A stretch of 64,000 nt of DNA from Rutidosis leptorrhynchoides (lineage: Eukaryota > Streptophyta > Magnoliopsida > Asterales > Asteraceae), in contig NC_092337.1 of assembly GCF_046630445.1 (NCBI RefSeq), positions 192,216,001 through 192,280,000 of the forward strand. Direction: 5' to 3'. This document shows positions 22,544 to 34,412 of the stretch, piece after piece (position 1 is the first letter of the stretch; every line of letters starts with the position of its first letter). Both the position numbers and the translations under genes were made by a program. The notes beneath the pieces are model-generated. The model did not search any database. It was not told the DNA's origin and saw nothing but the letters and a program-made list of their open reading frames with translations.

Positions 22544-23591
22544 AATCTCGCCGCTGATCATCTTTCTCGTCTTGAAAATCCTGAATTAGAAGTTCTAAAT
22601 GAATCGGCCATACAAGACAACTTTCCTGATGAATATCTATTGAAGATAGATTATAGTGAAATTCCATGGTTTGCAGACTATACAAACTACTTACTATGTG
22701 GATTCTTTGAAAAAGGGTTGTCGTACCAAAAACGAAAGAAATTCTTTAGTGATATAAAACACTATATCTGGGAAGATCCACATTTGTTTAAAAGTTGTCC
22801 CGATGGAATGCCGATGTGTATTTGGAGATGAAGCTAGTCAAATTTTAAACCATTATCACACAGGACTAACAGGAGGGCATTATGGGCCTCAACTCACAGC
22901 ACGAAAAGTTTATGATGCTGGATTCTATTGGCCTACAATTTTCAAAGACGCACACCTTCTTTGGAAATCCTGTGATGCTTGTCAAAGGGCCGGAAAAATA
23001 AGTCAACGTGATGAAATGCCACAAAATGTCATTCAAGTATGTGAAGTATTTGACATTTGTGGTATTGACTTTATGGGTCCATTTCCAAAATCTCATAATA
23101 ATCTCTACATTCTCGTTGCCATTGATTATGTATCTAAATGGGCAGAAGCACAAGCTCTCCCAACTAACGATGCACGAGTTGTAGTCAACTTTTTAAAACG
23201 TCTTTTTGCAAGGTTCGGAACACCGAAAGCTTTAATAAGTGATCGGGGTACTCATTTTTGTAATAATCAACTTGAGAAAGTTCTCAAAAGATATGGAGTA
23301 ACTCATAAAATCTCCAGCGCTTATCATCCACAAACAAGTGGACAAGTTGAAAATACCAACCGAGCTTTAAAACGTATTCTAGAGAAAACCGTAGGATCAA
23401 ATCCGAAGGAATGGTCCATTAAATTAGAGGATGCACTCTGGGCTTTTAGAACAGCCTATAAAACTCCAATTGGAACCACACCTTTTAAACTCGTTTACGG
23501 AAAAGCATGTCATCTTCCAGTAGAAATTGAACACAAAGCATTTTGGGCTTTGAAGACATGTAATCTTGATTTACATGAAGCCGAATTATAA
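22544..23591 (+). pseudogene. Athila integrase, frameshifted at its start
   Basis: After the stop, [11 protein letters not shown] and about 90 residues of connection domain run to a frameshift near 22803, where the reading moves to a second frame (22803-23591). The zinc-binding part has NHYHTG, GGHYGPQ and CDACQ. The catalytic triad is Asp in GIDFMGP (codon 23067-23069), Asp in ISDRGTHF (23241-23243) and Glu in GQVENTNR (23349-23351), so the active site is intact. A stop follows HEAEL at 23589-23591. It inserts element cDNA into the genome. Confidence 0.85.
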
Positions 23592-24128
23592 GAATTAAGA
23601 CATGAAGCATATGAAAATTCCTTAATCTATAAGGAAAGAACGAAGAAATGGCATGATAAAAGAATCAGAAGTTTAAAAGAATTTAAAGAAGGAGACAGAG
23701 TTCTTCTTTTCAATTCACGATTCAAGCTATTTCCTGGAAAATTGAAATCAAGATGGTCTGGACCATTCATAGACAAAAGAGTTTTCCCATACGGAACAGT
23801 AGAGTTAATAAATTCAAATGGGATTGAATTTAAAGTTAATGGTCACAGAGTTAAACATTACGTACATGATCCGATGGAAGTTGACAATGAAGTCAATCAT
23901 AATTTCACCACCCAAGAAAACCTTCAAAATGAAAACATAAATATGTTATCAACAACATATGAAAAATCAAATTTGGAATATAGGGAGGATTCAAATTTGA
24001 GTGATGAAGAAGAATTCTTATACAAACCTCCCATTCCAAGAAATAAAGAAAAATGTAAACAAGAAGTTCAAATAGAAGTGAAAGAACCAAGAAAAGAACA
24101 CCCGAAAAAGGTTTACAAACCAACTTGA
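23592..24128 (+). pseudogene. Athila integrase C-terminal region and acidic tail
   Basis: Same frame as integrase, after the stop at 23589: [48 protein letters not shown], the usual C-terminal fold of gypsy integrases. It is followed by a Glu/Lys-rich tail of about 80 residues ending in TGA at 24126-24128. The tail joins the second protease domain in the same frame. Confidence 0.8.
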
Positions 24129-24890
24129 CTTACTAAAGCAGGAGACCCGGGTGAATTTATCATTTCTTGCTTGCTTAATGATGCTGCTTTATATAATGGA
24201 CTCGCAGATTTAGGAGCAAGTGCAAATATTATGCCTCTTTCCTTATACAAAAGATTAGGTATGGGTAAATTAAAACCAACCAAAATAGGTGTTCAATTAT
24301 TTGACCTAACCATTAAACACCCCGTTGGAATAGCAAATAATTTACTTGTTAACGTGGGAAGTTTGACCTTTGTTGCAAACTTCATAGTGATTAATATGGA
24401 GGAAAACCTTGATATTCCTCTAATTTTAGGTCACCCATTTTTAGCAACCACCGAGGCATTCATTGATGTAAGAGAAGGTAGAATGACACTTAGGGATGGT
24501 GATACATCGATCACCTTTGTGAATCGAAAGTTTAGATCTCCACCAACCAAAACTGTTAAACCAATAAAAACCATAAGTGTGGGGAAGATGAAGAAACACT
24601 TAATGATGATCCAATCACAAAGAACCCCGTTGATGATAAGAAATTAGATGAACCCGTTTTTTAACAGTTCAATGAAGAAACTTTATAAACGGATTCACGA
24701 TGCTAAGATTAAGGGAAACTTTAAGTTATGTAACCGATTAATATCCAATTTATCACCAAAAGAAAAGGCGATGTTAGTTGAATTTTTGAAAGTTACGGAG
24801 GAAATCAACAAATGGATTGAAGTAAAAGTCAAAGATATTCAAGTTGTTGATGATCCAATTGAAAATAACGTTAATCACGATTTCAACTAA
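24129..24890 (+). pseudogene. Second aspartic protease domain (PR2) downstream of integrase
   Basis: In frame with the integrase tail: AGDPGEFIISCLL, then GLADLGASANIMPLSLYKRL (Asp codon 24207-24209) and IPLILGHPFLATTEAFID. This is a complete retropepsin of the DLGAS type, clearly different in sequence from PR1, so more likely acquired than a recent local duplication. TAG at 24645-24647 separates a Lys-rich 80-codon tail (24648-24890). AAGTGTGGGAA overlaps the final stop. Its job is unknown: a captured spare protease or an unusual polyprotein domain. Confidence 0.75.
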
Positions 24891-25061
24891 GTGTGGGAAG
24901 AATCGAATCTTTTTAGGGTAATATGTATTTCTGTTAGAGTTAGATTTTCTGTTTTCGTGTAGTTCTCGAAAATGGAACCCGAATGGTCTTTCCCTAGCAG
25001 ACCCTAAAGAACTAGTCTTCTCCCTCCATTCTGAATTTTTTTTTTTTTTAGGTTTTACGAG

Positions 25062-25478
25062 ATGAAGACTTCCTGCGAACTAAACCATGGTCTAATGCTA
25101 CACGCTTTGATCACTAAACGTAGTAATGACACCCTTCCAAGTGAAATAGTATCATTAATCAGAGGCAAATTGGACGGAGTAAGAAAAGAATCCAGGAACG
25201 AAAATAATAAGTTACAATTTGGTAAAGGAAAATCAAAATCCGTAGCGAAAAGGAGAGCTCGACACCTTGAAAGATATTACAAATGCAGAAAATGGTCACA
25301 CGAAGGAAAATGTTCGACGAATCAGACATATTCCAATACCGAATTTGTTACTTTATGCAGAAATGGACCGTTCATATGTTTAGAAGAAAAAACGTTGAAT
25401 GCTCGAGGTTACGCCTATGTAGCTATGGAAAATCAATTAGTCCGACTATATTATGAGGGGGCTAAAGCATATCACTAA
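25062..25478 (+). CDS. 138-codon basic, Cys/His-bearing ORF, function unknown
   Basis: ATG at 25062 to TAA. The middle is very basic (KSKSVAKRRARHLERYYK), followed by a Cys/His cluster (YKCRKWSHEGKC, then TLCRNGPFIC), which could bind zinc or RNA. I recall similar short proteins in Athila-like elements of Asteraceae but know no function. It is intact, lying between PR2 and ORF3. Confidence 0.55.
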   Translation: MKTSCELNHGLMLHALITKRSNDTLPSEIVSLIRGKLDGVRKESRNENNKLQFGKGKSKSVAKRRARHLERYYKCRKWSHEGKCSTNQTYSNTEFVTLCRNGPFICLEEKTLNARGYAYVAMENQLVRLYYEGAKAYH

Positions 25479-26405
25479 GAATACTATCTCACAGGTAAGT
25501 ATGTACAGTTTTTATTTTTATTTTTATTTTTAACCTTTTGATAATAAACACTAATTTGTTCGCTATAAAGTATTAAATTGGTATTCGATAAAATTAGGTA
25601 TGCATGACCGAAATTATTGATATCATACAAAAATTTATTACATCACTGCGAAATTTACCGTTTATTCTTAAGGTATAAATATCTTTAATCAATCAACCCA
25701 AAATATTTCAAAAATTCATCATGAGTTAAAGTAGGTTATGAAACCGAAATTACTTTACCGAAAAGAGGGGCGTATATTTTTGATAATATTTGATTGATTA
25801 AAGTGGGATAAAAGACCAAAAAGATTTTTAATTTTATTTTTACTTTGTTTTTAAAATTAATATTAAAATAATATTGTAAACTTTTTAAATCAATATATTT
25901 AAAATTATAAATATTAAAAAAAATTAATATTTTTAATATAAGTTTGTATGTATAAAAACAAAAATATAAATTTAAGTTTGGTGTGAATTTTTAATATGAA
26001 TTTTTAATTTTATGCATTTTAAATTTAAGTTTGGTGTGAATTTAAAACAAAAATTTACTTTATTTCGCTAAGTTAAAAATATGATTTTTAAAATTCGTCG
26101 TAAGTTGAAGACTAGGTCGTTGAACCGAAATTGCTTTACCCAATGGAGGGACGAGAACTTTTATTATCATTATTTTTAATCTTATTGAACTAAAGTATGC
26201 CAAAAACATATAAAAAACCCAAAAATCTTTACTTTTAAAACCGCGCTTTGAATTGACAAATTTTAAAATTTTGTCGAGGGACGGACTAGGACATCGATCC
26301 GAAACGCCCTCATCCTAAAAAGAAACAAATTTTTAAAATTTTATTAATTATATGTTTTATAAGTTTTAAGGTTTTTATATAAAAAAAAATCACTGTACCC
26401 GGGAC
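25479..26405 (+). other. AT-rich non-coding spacer of the Athila element
   Basis: No protein is recognised. AAGTTTGGTGTGAATTT occurs twice (about 25973 and 26029). GAGGGACGAGAAC- and GAGGGACGGAC-like phrases recur. It ends at the palindrome pair. Confidence 0.5.
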
Positions 26406-26456
26406 CCCATGCGATCGCATGGGTTTTGAACTCCAACTCCATGCGATCGCATGGAG
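26406..26456 (+). repeat. Palindrome pair upstream of Athila ORF3
   Basis: CCCATGCGATCGCATGGG (26406-26423) and CTCCATGCGATCGCATGGAG (26437-26456) are perfect palindromes with centres 32 bp apart. AACATGCC and GATAGAAAA follow about 27 bp after the second centre, the place where the LTR version has its TATA. This may mark an internal promoter for ORF3. Confidence 0.8.
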
Positions 26457-26598
26457 CTGGAAAACATGCCAGATAGAAAAAGCAGCGAGCTGCTCTGCTC
26501 TTCACCACAATAAACACACACATACACGAAATTCTCTCAAAATCTCACCAAATTTCACCAAATTTTCACCGTAATTCGTCAAATTTTTCGCTCTAATC

Positions 26599-28789
26599 AT
26601 GAAATTGTTCAGAAGCTTTTCAAAGAAGGTAAAAATTACACCCCTAAACTCATAAATTTTTTAGTTTTTGTGATAATTACCAATATTTTACCTAATGCAC
26701 TTTTGTTAATTTCTAGTGTAATTAGTGTTAAATTGTTAGTATTTTATGCATGTATAACCGAGATTGATGCTAATTAACATGATTTGAAGCCAAAAACTTC
26801 AAAAATTTTAGAAATCTAGGGTTTGTGTTCTTGAGCAATTTGGGGCTTTTTGATATAAACAGGTTATGGCCAATTTTTGTCATGAATTATTGCTAAATTG
26901 AGTAGTGCAACTTGTTTAGGTAGTTAAATGATCCAAACATTGATCCTTAACATGATTTTTGGAAATTAAAATGGACTTTTAGGTGCAAAATTCATGAACT
27001 TGATTAATTTGATATAATTGCCATTTAAGACTTGTTTAATTGTTAGTAATGACTATTTTGACATGTTATTTGAGTTAAATGCTTATGAACTTTGTCTACA
27101 TTTTCATATGTGCTTATTTGAAAAAGTATAGAATTGTAAAAATTATGAAAATGCATATAAGTTTAAGTTTGATTTAACATGTTATTGTGATTGTTTTAAA
27201 TTGTTATTTTGCTAACACTAATGCATATTTGGATGCACAAATTTTGTGTTTAATGTGTTTTGCAGAGAGCCGATACTGGAGGTTCATCATCGTCATCATC
27301 TAGACGACCTGCTCCAGCTCCAGAACCAGAACCAGAGATGCAATATGAACCCGAACAAGTACCACAACAGGAACCACAACATCAGCCTGATCAACATGTA
27401 CCTTATTATGATCCGCTACAGTTTGTTAATGAATACATAGTATTTTTGATGCATCCACCTATAGAATACCCAACGATTCCTGACCACATGTTGCATCCTA
27501 ATCTGAGATTCGATAGACGATGGAGAGATTATCCAGTATATCAAAGTAATAAATTCAAATTAGTAACAAAAGAGGTAGAGGTGCCTAGGGTAATTGATTG
27601 GGATCCTTTGAAAAGGGTCCAACTTGCTGACCGTGTTAGGGAGCATTTGATACAAAGGTATGGAAGTTCTTCTTTTACAGATTGGGAACGATTATTCACC
27701 ATTCATAGACATGTATATAAGGAATGGTGTGTAGAACTTATGAGTACTATAGCGTTAAATGTAGATGTAGATAGATTAGATGATAGAAGTTTTTTTAGGT
27801 TTATACTTGGCGGTAGTATGTACAGGATGTCCATGCTAGACATGACTAGGGCATTACAGATATATACGCCCCCTAAATTGCTACTACCCGATTGTATGAA
27901 TTTGATTTATCGTGGTGAAAGGGTAGATAGGAATTTTGATGCGAACGCCGTTTGGAGGCGTATGTCTGATTATAATGTTTTTGGGCGGGGAGGAACACAT
28001 ACCTACTTATATATTAACAAAGCTGAGCTTCGTATAATTCATATATTTTTGGCTAACTCGATTACACAGAGAGGTCACAACAAGGAAAAATTGACCTTAC
28101 ATGATTTATTTTACCTAAAGTGTATTCGAGACCCAAGAGGCTTTGTTAATATCCCTTACTGTGTTGGTTTTTATTTATCTAAGATGGTTGAAGGAATACA
28201 GGAAGGGGGGATTATAGGAGGAGGTATTTTTGTTACTCTCATTGGAGAGTATTTAGGTGTAGATAAGAACTAAGGGGGTCCACTCATGGAATGTAGGGAA
28301 CAGGTTGAGCTTTTAAGATTGAGGGTTTATGCGGGTGCTAAGGTATTGAAGAGTAGACGCAACCAGGCAATACCCTATGTAGGTAGTCAACCGCAGGTAG
28401 AAAGAGGATCAAACGAGGAGATGGAGGAAGCGGATGACGTTAGGGATGTCATTCGGGAGGCTATGACTGATGTTTACCAGCGTGTAGATGAGGTAGATAT
28501 GACAAACGCGGAGAGATTTAGATGGATGGAGCAGTGGCAAACCCGGAATGATTACGAGCATTCCAGGCAACGACAGCATGATAGATGGGACTATCATCAG
28601 TGTCAGATTATGAGCCGGCTGTCACCTCAGGATCACTACGTTCCGACCCGACCAGCTTACTATCCTCCACACCAGTCCGAGATGAGACTGCCTTATACTC
28701 TCTACGACCCTAACCAGGCATACCAGTACACCTATCACCAACCATGGAACCCGAACGATGACATGAACTGGAACCCCTATCCAGATTGA
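26599..28789 (+). pseudogene. Athila ORF3 (Athila ORF-1 family protein) with probable intron and one stop
   Basis: A short first exon is likely: ATG at 26599, ten codons ending SFSKK, then GTAAAA at 26629. The 3' site TTTTGCAG ends at 27265, and the frame continues RADTGGSSSSSS without a shift. The main exon has a Ser/Pro/Glu-rich head, then a domain I recognise as the Arabidopsis Athila ORF-1 family (HRHVYKEWCVELMSTIAL, FFRFILGGSMYRMS, RGHNKEKLTLHDLFYL). TAA at 28271-28273 interrupts the frame, which resumes MECREQVELLRLRV and runs to 28789 through a coiled and Tyr/Pro-rich tail. In some relatives this position holds an env-like protein. No clear membrane anchor is visible here. Confidence 0.7.
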
Positions 28790-30716
28790 TTTAGTTTTGG
28801 TTGGTAATTTATATGATTTCTAATTTTTATTATTATTTCGGTTTATTTATGTTTAAACACATTATATTTTGATACATTAATGTATTGTTTAATATTTTTA
28901 TTATGTTGTACTAATGTTTCATTTTTGATTTGAAAGTGGGATTTTAAGTCCCATTTCAAATTACCATGCATGTTTATATTTGTATGTATGTATATTGTCA
29001 ATTGTACAAAATAGGGTAAAACAGCGAATTTTCAAAGACTGGCATTAAGTTCAGCAAAAGCTAGTACTTTTGACGACAAAACGAAAAACAAATGTGATGT
29101 AACAACAAGATGGAATGAACAAATGATGTGCACCATTTATCATTCAACAAACAAAAGCCAATATGTTTGGAAACTTTGGTAAAATTTAATCATTTTTCTA
29201 CGCTAATCACCCTCAATAATTTAAATTGTTACTGATTTCTTGCAAATGAGGGCATTGCAAGATCTTAAGTGTGGGAAGGGGTTAAATTCTTTCGAAATTT
29301 TAAAAATTTTTGATTTAAACACTTGGTTACCATTAAAAATACTAGTAAAGCAGTAGTTGTATTAGAATCTAGTGCTCTCTGATAAAAAAGAACAGCCCTA
29401 GTCTTATATACTGACTACCCAATTCTAGTAAAATTTTTTAAAATTTTCAATTAAATGAACTCAAAATCATGTTTATACATATTTATGAACGATAAAACTA
29501 GGTGTTAACACCGAAATTATTGTTACCTCGGAAAGGACATAAATTGAGAAACAAATCAAAATGTTAGAATTCATTTAAAATGGAATAGAGGACAATAAAA
29601 AGACAAAGAAAGGAAAATAAAAGCCAAGTGTGGGAAAAGTTTACCAAGTTATTTAAAACATAAGTCACATATTTTTGTAACAGATAACTAAAGATACTTT
29701 TGCTTTAGACTAATCTAAACAGTTTTACCCAATTTACTGTAATACATTTGAAAGAAAGATGGATCTATACGATGAATCAATTCCATCATTAAAAGGAAGT
29801 AAAGTCTTCCGAAAAAGAAACGCGTTTCTTGATTTAGGTCATGAAGTTGTCATCCAGACCAGCTGTAGGTTGACGAAAAATCTAGAAAAGTCATCACTAA
29901 AATCAGCAGGAAATCCACGGACCTCAGCATTAAACAGGGTCGCCAAGTGGTCAGACTTATCCTAACCATGAGAGGATCTGTCTTGTAAAATGGGGAGGAC
30001 GCCGTGCAAATTAGCTGGATAAGACTAATGAACCAGATCCCCAGAAAGGATAATCTCCTTAAAAATCAAAAATCAGCTTTTAAGACTGATATTACTCAAT
30101 CCTAGAGATTGACCTTAAAGATTGAGAATTACAAACTCATGGAATTCGATGATATCTAAACTCGAGCTTGAACGAGAAAATATTTTGATCAAAATTACAA
30201 ACCGATTTGTTTTCTGAAAACCCATTTTCAATGCGTTCATTACCATTGAACGTAAAATCCTAGGAATTCACCTGGAATTTATTAGGTCACCTGAACCAAA
30301 TCGGGTGTCAACCGTAAGAACGGTGGTTGCATAGCATGGTCAAAGATAGGACCTTGTGCCAGACCGAAAAATTATAAGGGTGAGCTTTACTATTGCTCCT
30401 ACCAAAGATAGTAATTGCATCCGACAAGTTATAGACCATAATTAAAAGCATGTTAGGGGACATTGCCTTAACAGTTGCTTGTTCAACGCTTTCCTTTACA
30501 ACCGGACGGTAGTTTACCAAAAGGTAATATACGGAGCAAGTATACTCGAGGTGTTGCTTTCCCAATACAAGGTTAGCAAGTGGGTGACACAAAACCACAT
30601 CGTTACTACCATTGTTTATACCGCCGTATAGAAATCACTGATGTACAAAGTGTGAAGAATAAAGAAGTGATTCTAGTATATTTCAAGACTATATTGCTTG
30701 AGGACAAGCAACGCTC
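28790..30716 (+). other. Athila 3' non-coding region
   Basis: No convincing gene. The 68-codon frame at 29759-29965 is unrecognised. Two PPT-like AAGTGTGGGAA motifs lie at 29267-29277 and 29626-29636. The last 138 bp (30593 on) are duplicated at 14925. Confidence 0.55.
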
Positions 30717-30731
30717 AAGTGTGGGAATATT
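30717..30731 (+). other. Athila polypurine tract
   Basis: AAGTGTGGGAATATT abuts the LTR3 start TGATAATGC. The same sequence precedes LTR2 at 15047-15061. Confidence 0.75.
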
Positions 30732-32679
30732 TGATAATGCTAAAAACGAACATATATTTTATAGCATTATCCCTCAAGAAAGACAAGCTTTTAGTTGCAA
30801 TTATTCTATTTACAAGTGATATTTGTTTAAAGAATAAAAGGTGAAGACAAAAGACAGATTCGACGAATTGAAGACCCAAACGACCAAAAAGCTCAAAAGT
30901 ACAAAGTACAATCAAAGAGGTTCCAATTATTAATAAGAAACGTCTCAAAATTACAAGAGTACAAGACGCGAAACGCAAAGTACAAGATATTAAATTATAC
31001 GCAAGGATGTTCGAAAAACCGGAACCGGGACCAAAGTCAACTCTCAACGCTCAATGCAACGGACTAAAAATTACAAGTCAACTATGCACATGAATATAAT
31101 ATAATATATAATTAATTCTTAAAATTAATATATATATATATATATATTATATTATATAATAAAAATCGTCGGTAGAAAAAACAAAGACATGTGAGCTGAA
31201 TTCCAGGGCCATGCGATCGCATGGCCTGGAAGGCAAAAAGCCATGCGATGGCATGGCAGTAGGTAGCAGCTGACATGCCTATAAATTTCGAGCTTTGGTG
31301 TATCATATATCATATATCCATCTCTCTATCTATACGTAAATATATTTATATTTATATAAAATTTTAATTTTAATTTTAAATTCTAATAATAAGGGTATGT
31401 TAGCGAATGTTGTAAGGGTGTAAGTCGAAATTATGTCCGTGTAACGCTACGCTATTTTTAATCACTGTAAGTTATGGTTAATGTTATTTTTAAATTAATG
31501 TCTCGTAGCTAAGTTATTATTATGCTTATTTAAGACGAAGTAATCATGATGTTGGGCTAAAATATTTAAAATTGGGTAATTGGGCTTTGTACCATAATTG
31601 GGGTTTGGATAAAAGAACGACACTTGTGGAAATTAGACTATGGGCTATTAATGGGTTTTATATTAACTAAACGATACCTCGTTAAATTAATATATAGACT
31701 TATAATTTGACGTATTTATATATAACCACATACGCTTGACTGGGTACGGTGGGCGGGATATCTATAAATACCAATAATTGGTCATTTTACCGGACACGGA
31801 ACTGGATTAATAGTTAATAGACTTGTTGAAATAGGGGTGTATTACATTCAAGGGTAATTGGTGTAATTGTTAGCAAAGTTTTAAAACCTTGGTTTACACG
31901 CAGTCGATAACCTGGTGTATTCATTAAACAAAGTATTAAGACCTTGTTACAATTCGAATCCCCAATTAGTTGGAATATTTGACTTCGGGAATAAGAATAA
32001 TTTGACGAAGGCTTTCGCACTTTATATTTATGACTGATGGACTATTATGGACAAATCCTTATAGACATATCGAATAATCCAGGACAAAGGACAATTTACC
32101 CATGGGAATAAACTAAAAACAACACGTCAAACATCATGATTACGGAAGTTTAAATAAGCATAATTCCTTTATTTTCATATTTAATTGCACTTCTAATTAT
32201 CGCACTTTTATTTATTGTCTTTGTATTTAATTGCACTTTTAATTATCGTACTCTTTAATTATCGCACTTTTATTTATCGCAATTTCATTATCGTTATTTA
32301 CTTTACGCTTTAAATTATGTTATATTTATTTTTAATATTTTATATTAGGTTTTAACTGTGACTAAAGTTTTAAAATCGACAAACCGGTCATTAAACGATA
32401 AAAACCCCCTTTTATAATAATAATATCACTTATATATATATTTGTATTTTCATAAATTTAAAACTAATATAGCGTTAAGCTTGTTTAAAATTTTTCCTGT
32501 GGAACGAACTGAACTTACTAAAAACTACACTACTGTACGATTAGGTACACTGCCTATAAGTGTTGTAGCAAGGTTTAGGTATATCCCATATGTAAATAAA
32601 TAATTAAAACTTGTGTAATTCGTAACGTATTTCGTAGTAAAAAATAATAGTATTTTCGTATACACCTCGCACGACATCA
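30732..32679 (+). repeat. Athila LTR3 (3' LTR), about 1948 bp
   Basis: Collinear with LTR2. It has the palindrome pair at 31207-31226 and 31240-31257 (same mismatch as LTR2) and TATAAATT at 31280-31287. It ends ACGACATCA before another PBS. Confidence 0.85.
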
Positions 32680-33007
32680 AGTATTTTTGGCGCCGCTGCC
32701 GGGGACAATTCTGCTTAAACGCTGGAAGCGCAACGCTATATAAAAAAAATATTTTTATTAATTTTTAGTTTACTTTTATAAAAATACGTTTTTGTAAAAA
32801 TACGTTTTAAATATTCAAAAATATAAAAGAAAAAACAAAAATATAAATATTTTTAAGAGTTTGTTAAATATATAAGTTCAATAAAGTTTCTTTATCTTTA
32901 TTTTGTAAAAATATAAGTTTTATTTAATTTATATAAATATATTATATATATATATATATATATTTAAAACAGAAAAAAAAATAATAAAAACTCTCGGCCC
33001 AGTACTG
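32680..33007 (+). other. Second copy of Athila PBS and leader, cut off
   Basis: Matches 17019-17345 (PBS, then AT-rich leader up to CTCGGCCCAGTACT) and switches at 33008 into E2 internal sequence. This shows that LTR3 was once also the 5' LTR of a further copy. Confidence 0.8.
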
Positions 33008-33246
33008 ATTCAACAGTCATTTACTATCCCACTTACATCCACAAGATATACGAATCCGTTCACCACAGAATAACCATTTTCATTCAATTTCATATTTGAA
33101 TTTTGACTTACCAGAATCCAACAAGTGGCATAATGAAGAAAACATTGGACAAAATAAAATTTGTTAGAAACAAACAAATTAACTATGAGAAAATTTTTGT
33201 TAAAAATCCACGCTAACTGTTCCTAGCTAACTGTTCCTCGCTAATT

Positions 33247-33345
33247 GATTACATTTTATTTATCGCAAGTTATTTATCGCAATTTATATTCTCGCAATTT
33301 TATTTATCGTCATTTAATTTCTGTTATTTATTTTATGCACTTTAA
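33247..33345. repeat. Iterated TTTATTTATCGCAATTT block in E2
   Basis: Repeats of TTATTTATCGCA/TCGTCATTTAATTTCTG, homologous to the E1 and E4 blocks and to part of the Athila LTR. Confidence 0.6.
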
Positions 33346-33554
33346 ATATCGGGACACGTATACAAGGTTTTGACATATCATATCGACGAATCTGTATATA
33401 TTATTTGGAATAACCATAGACACTCTATATGTAGTAATGATCAAGTTAGCTATACAGGGTTGAGGTTGATTCTACAATAATATATATACTTTGAGTTGTG
33501 ATCGAGTCTGAGACATATATACAAAGGGTCACGAATACGTATTAATTAATTCGA

Positions 33555-33559
<5 letters not shown>

Positions 33560-33647
<88 letters not shown>
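33560..33647. repeat. (TA)n microsatellite in E2
   Basis: About 44 TA units. E1 and E4 have only a short TATATA-type run here, so this is an expansion specific to E2. Confidence 0.9.
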
Positions 33648-33650
<3 letters not shown>

Positions 33651-34009
33651 TTATTGAACTGTTAACTGTGGACTATCAACTGAGGACTACCAACATTGGA
33701 CAATTAAAATGAATTAAAATATTGATTATAACATATGAAACTAAACAATTCTTCAAGTTTCCACTTGATTTCATCTTAAACCTCATTTGTATCTTGACGA
33801 TTACAATCTGCATTCAAACCTTTCATGATTCTTGAAAACACCTCAATAGAGAGGATGAACCAACCGCACTTCATCTACGAGAAGGAATAGTTAAGCAATA
33901 ATCATGCACCTGGAAAACTCTTGGAAACTAAGTAAAAGTTTAACATGTATCTGTGATATACGCTTTGGCATTGTTATTACCGAAAATAACATTGCAATTC
34001 TTTTTCAAA

Positions 34010-34198
34010 TTAGTCAATTTTGTCACAGCTCCAACAAGTCAACTTCGACTTTTCGTTCGAAACAACCTTATTATAACCTTGATATATACGTTGCCTTTTC
34101 GCCTTCGTTACCGGAGAACCATTTATATTCCACCACATTACCAATAGACATACCAGCAACCTCGCTGCTCCTTGGCTTAAATCTCTCTGACAAATCAC
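34010..34198 (-). pseudogene. Zinc-knuckle-like relic, E2 copy (antisense)
   Basis: The minus frame ends KSKLTCWSCDKID, paralleling 4293-4475 in E1. It is antisense to E2. The opposite plus frame (33904-34227) is also open but unrecognised. Confidence 0.35.
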
Positions 34199-34289
34199 TA
34201 TATTTATCTATTGAAGTCTTATCATGAACTCATCGGCATTTTGAGGCATCACTCGATAATCTCGAATTTCTCAGTGATTATACGACAAC

Positions 34290-34412
<123 letters not shown>

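Larger units (their letters stand above)
13470..33007 (+). mobile_element. Athila-type Ty3/gypsy complex with three LTRs
   Basis: Order: LTR1 (truncated), a 137-bp piece of internal 3' end, LTR2, PBS, gag, protease, RT-RNase H, integrase, second protease, small ORF, Athila ORF3, PPT, LTR3, then a second copy of the 5' leader (32680-33007) that stops abruptly. This is what a tandem LTR-int-LTR-int-LTR array would leave after losing most of its first and last internal regions. The tRNA-Asp PBS, the DLGAS protease and the Athila ORF place it in the Athila/Tat branch. The reading frames are broken, so it is not autonomous. Confidence 0.85.

Noticed and set aside
26599..28789. True envelope glycoprotein
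   Set aside because: No signal peptide or transmembrane anchor is visible. The sequence matches the Athila ORF-1 type instead.
29759..29965. 68-codon plus frame in the Athila 3' region
   Set aside because: No recognisable motif, and not long enough to stand out from chance.
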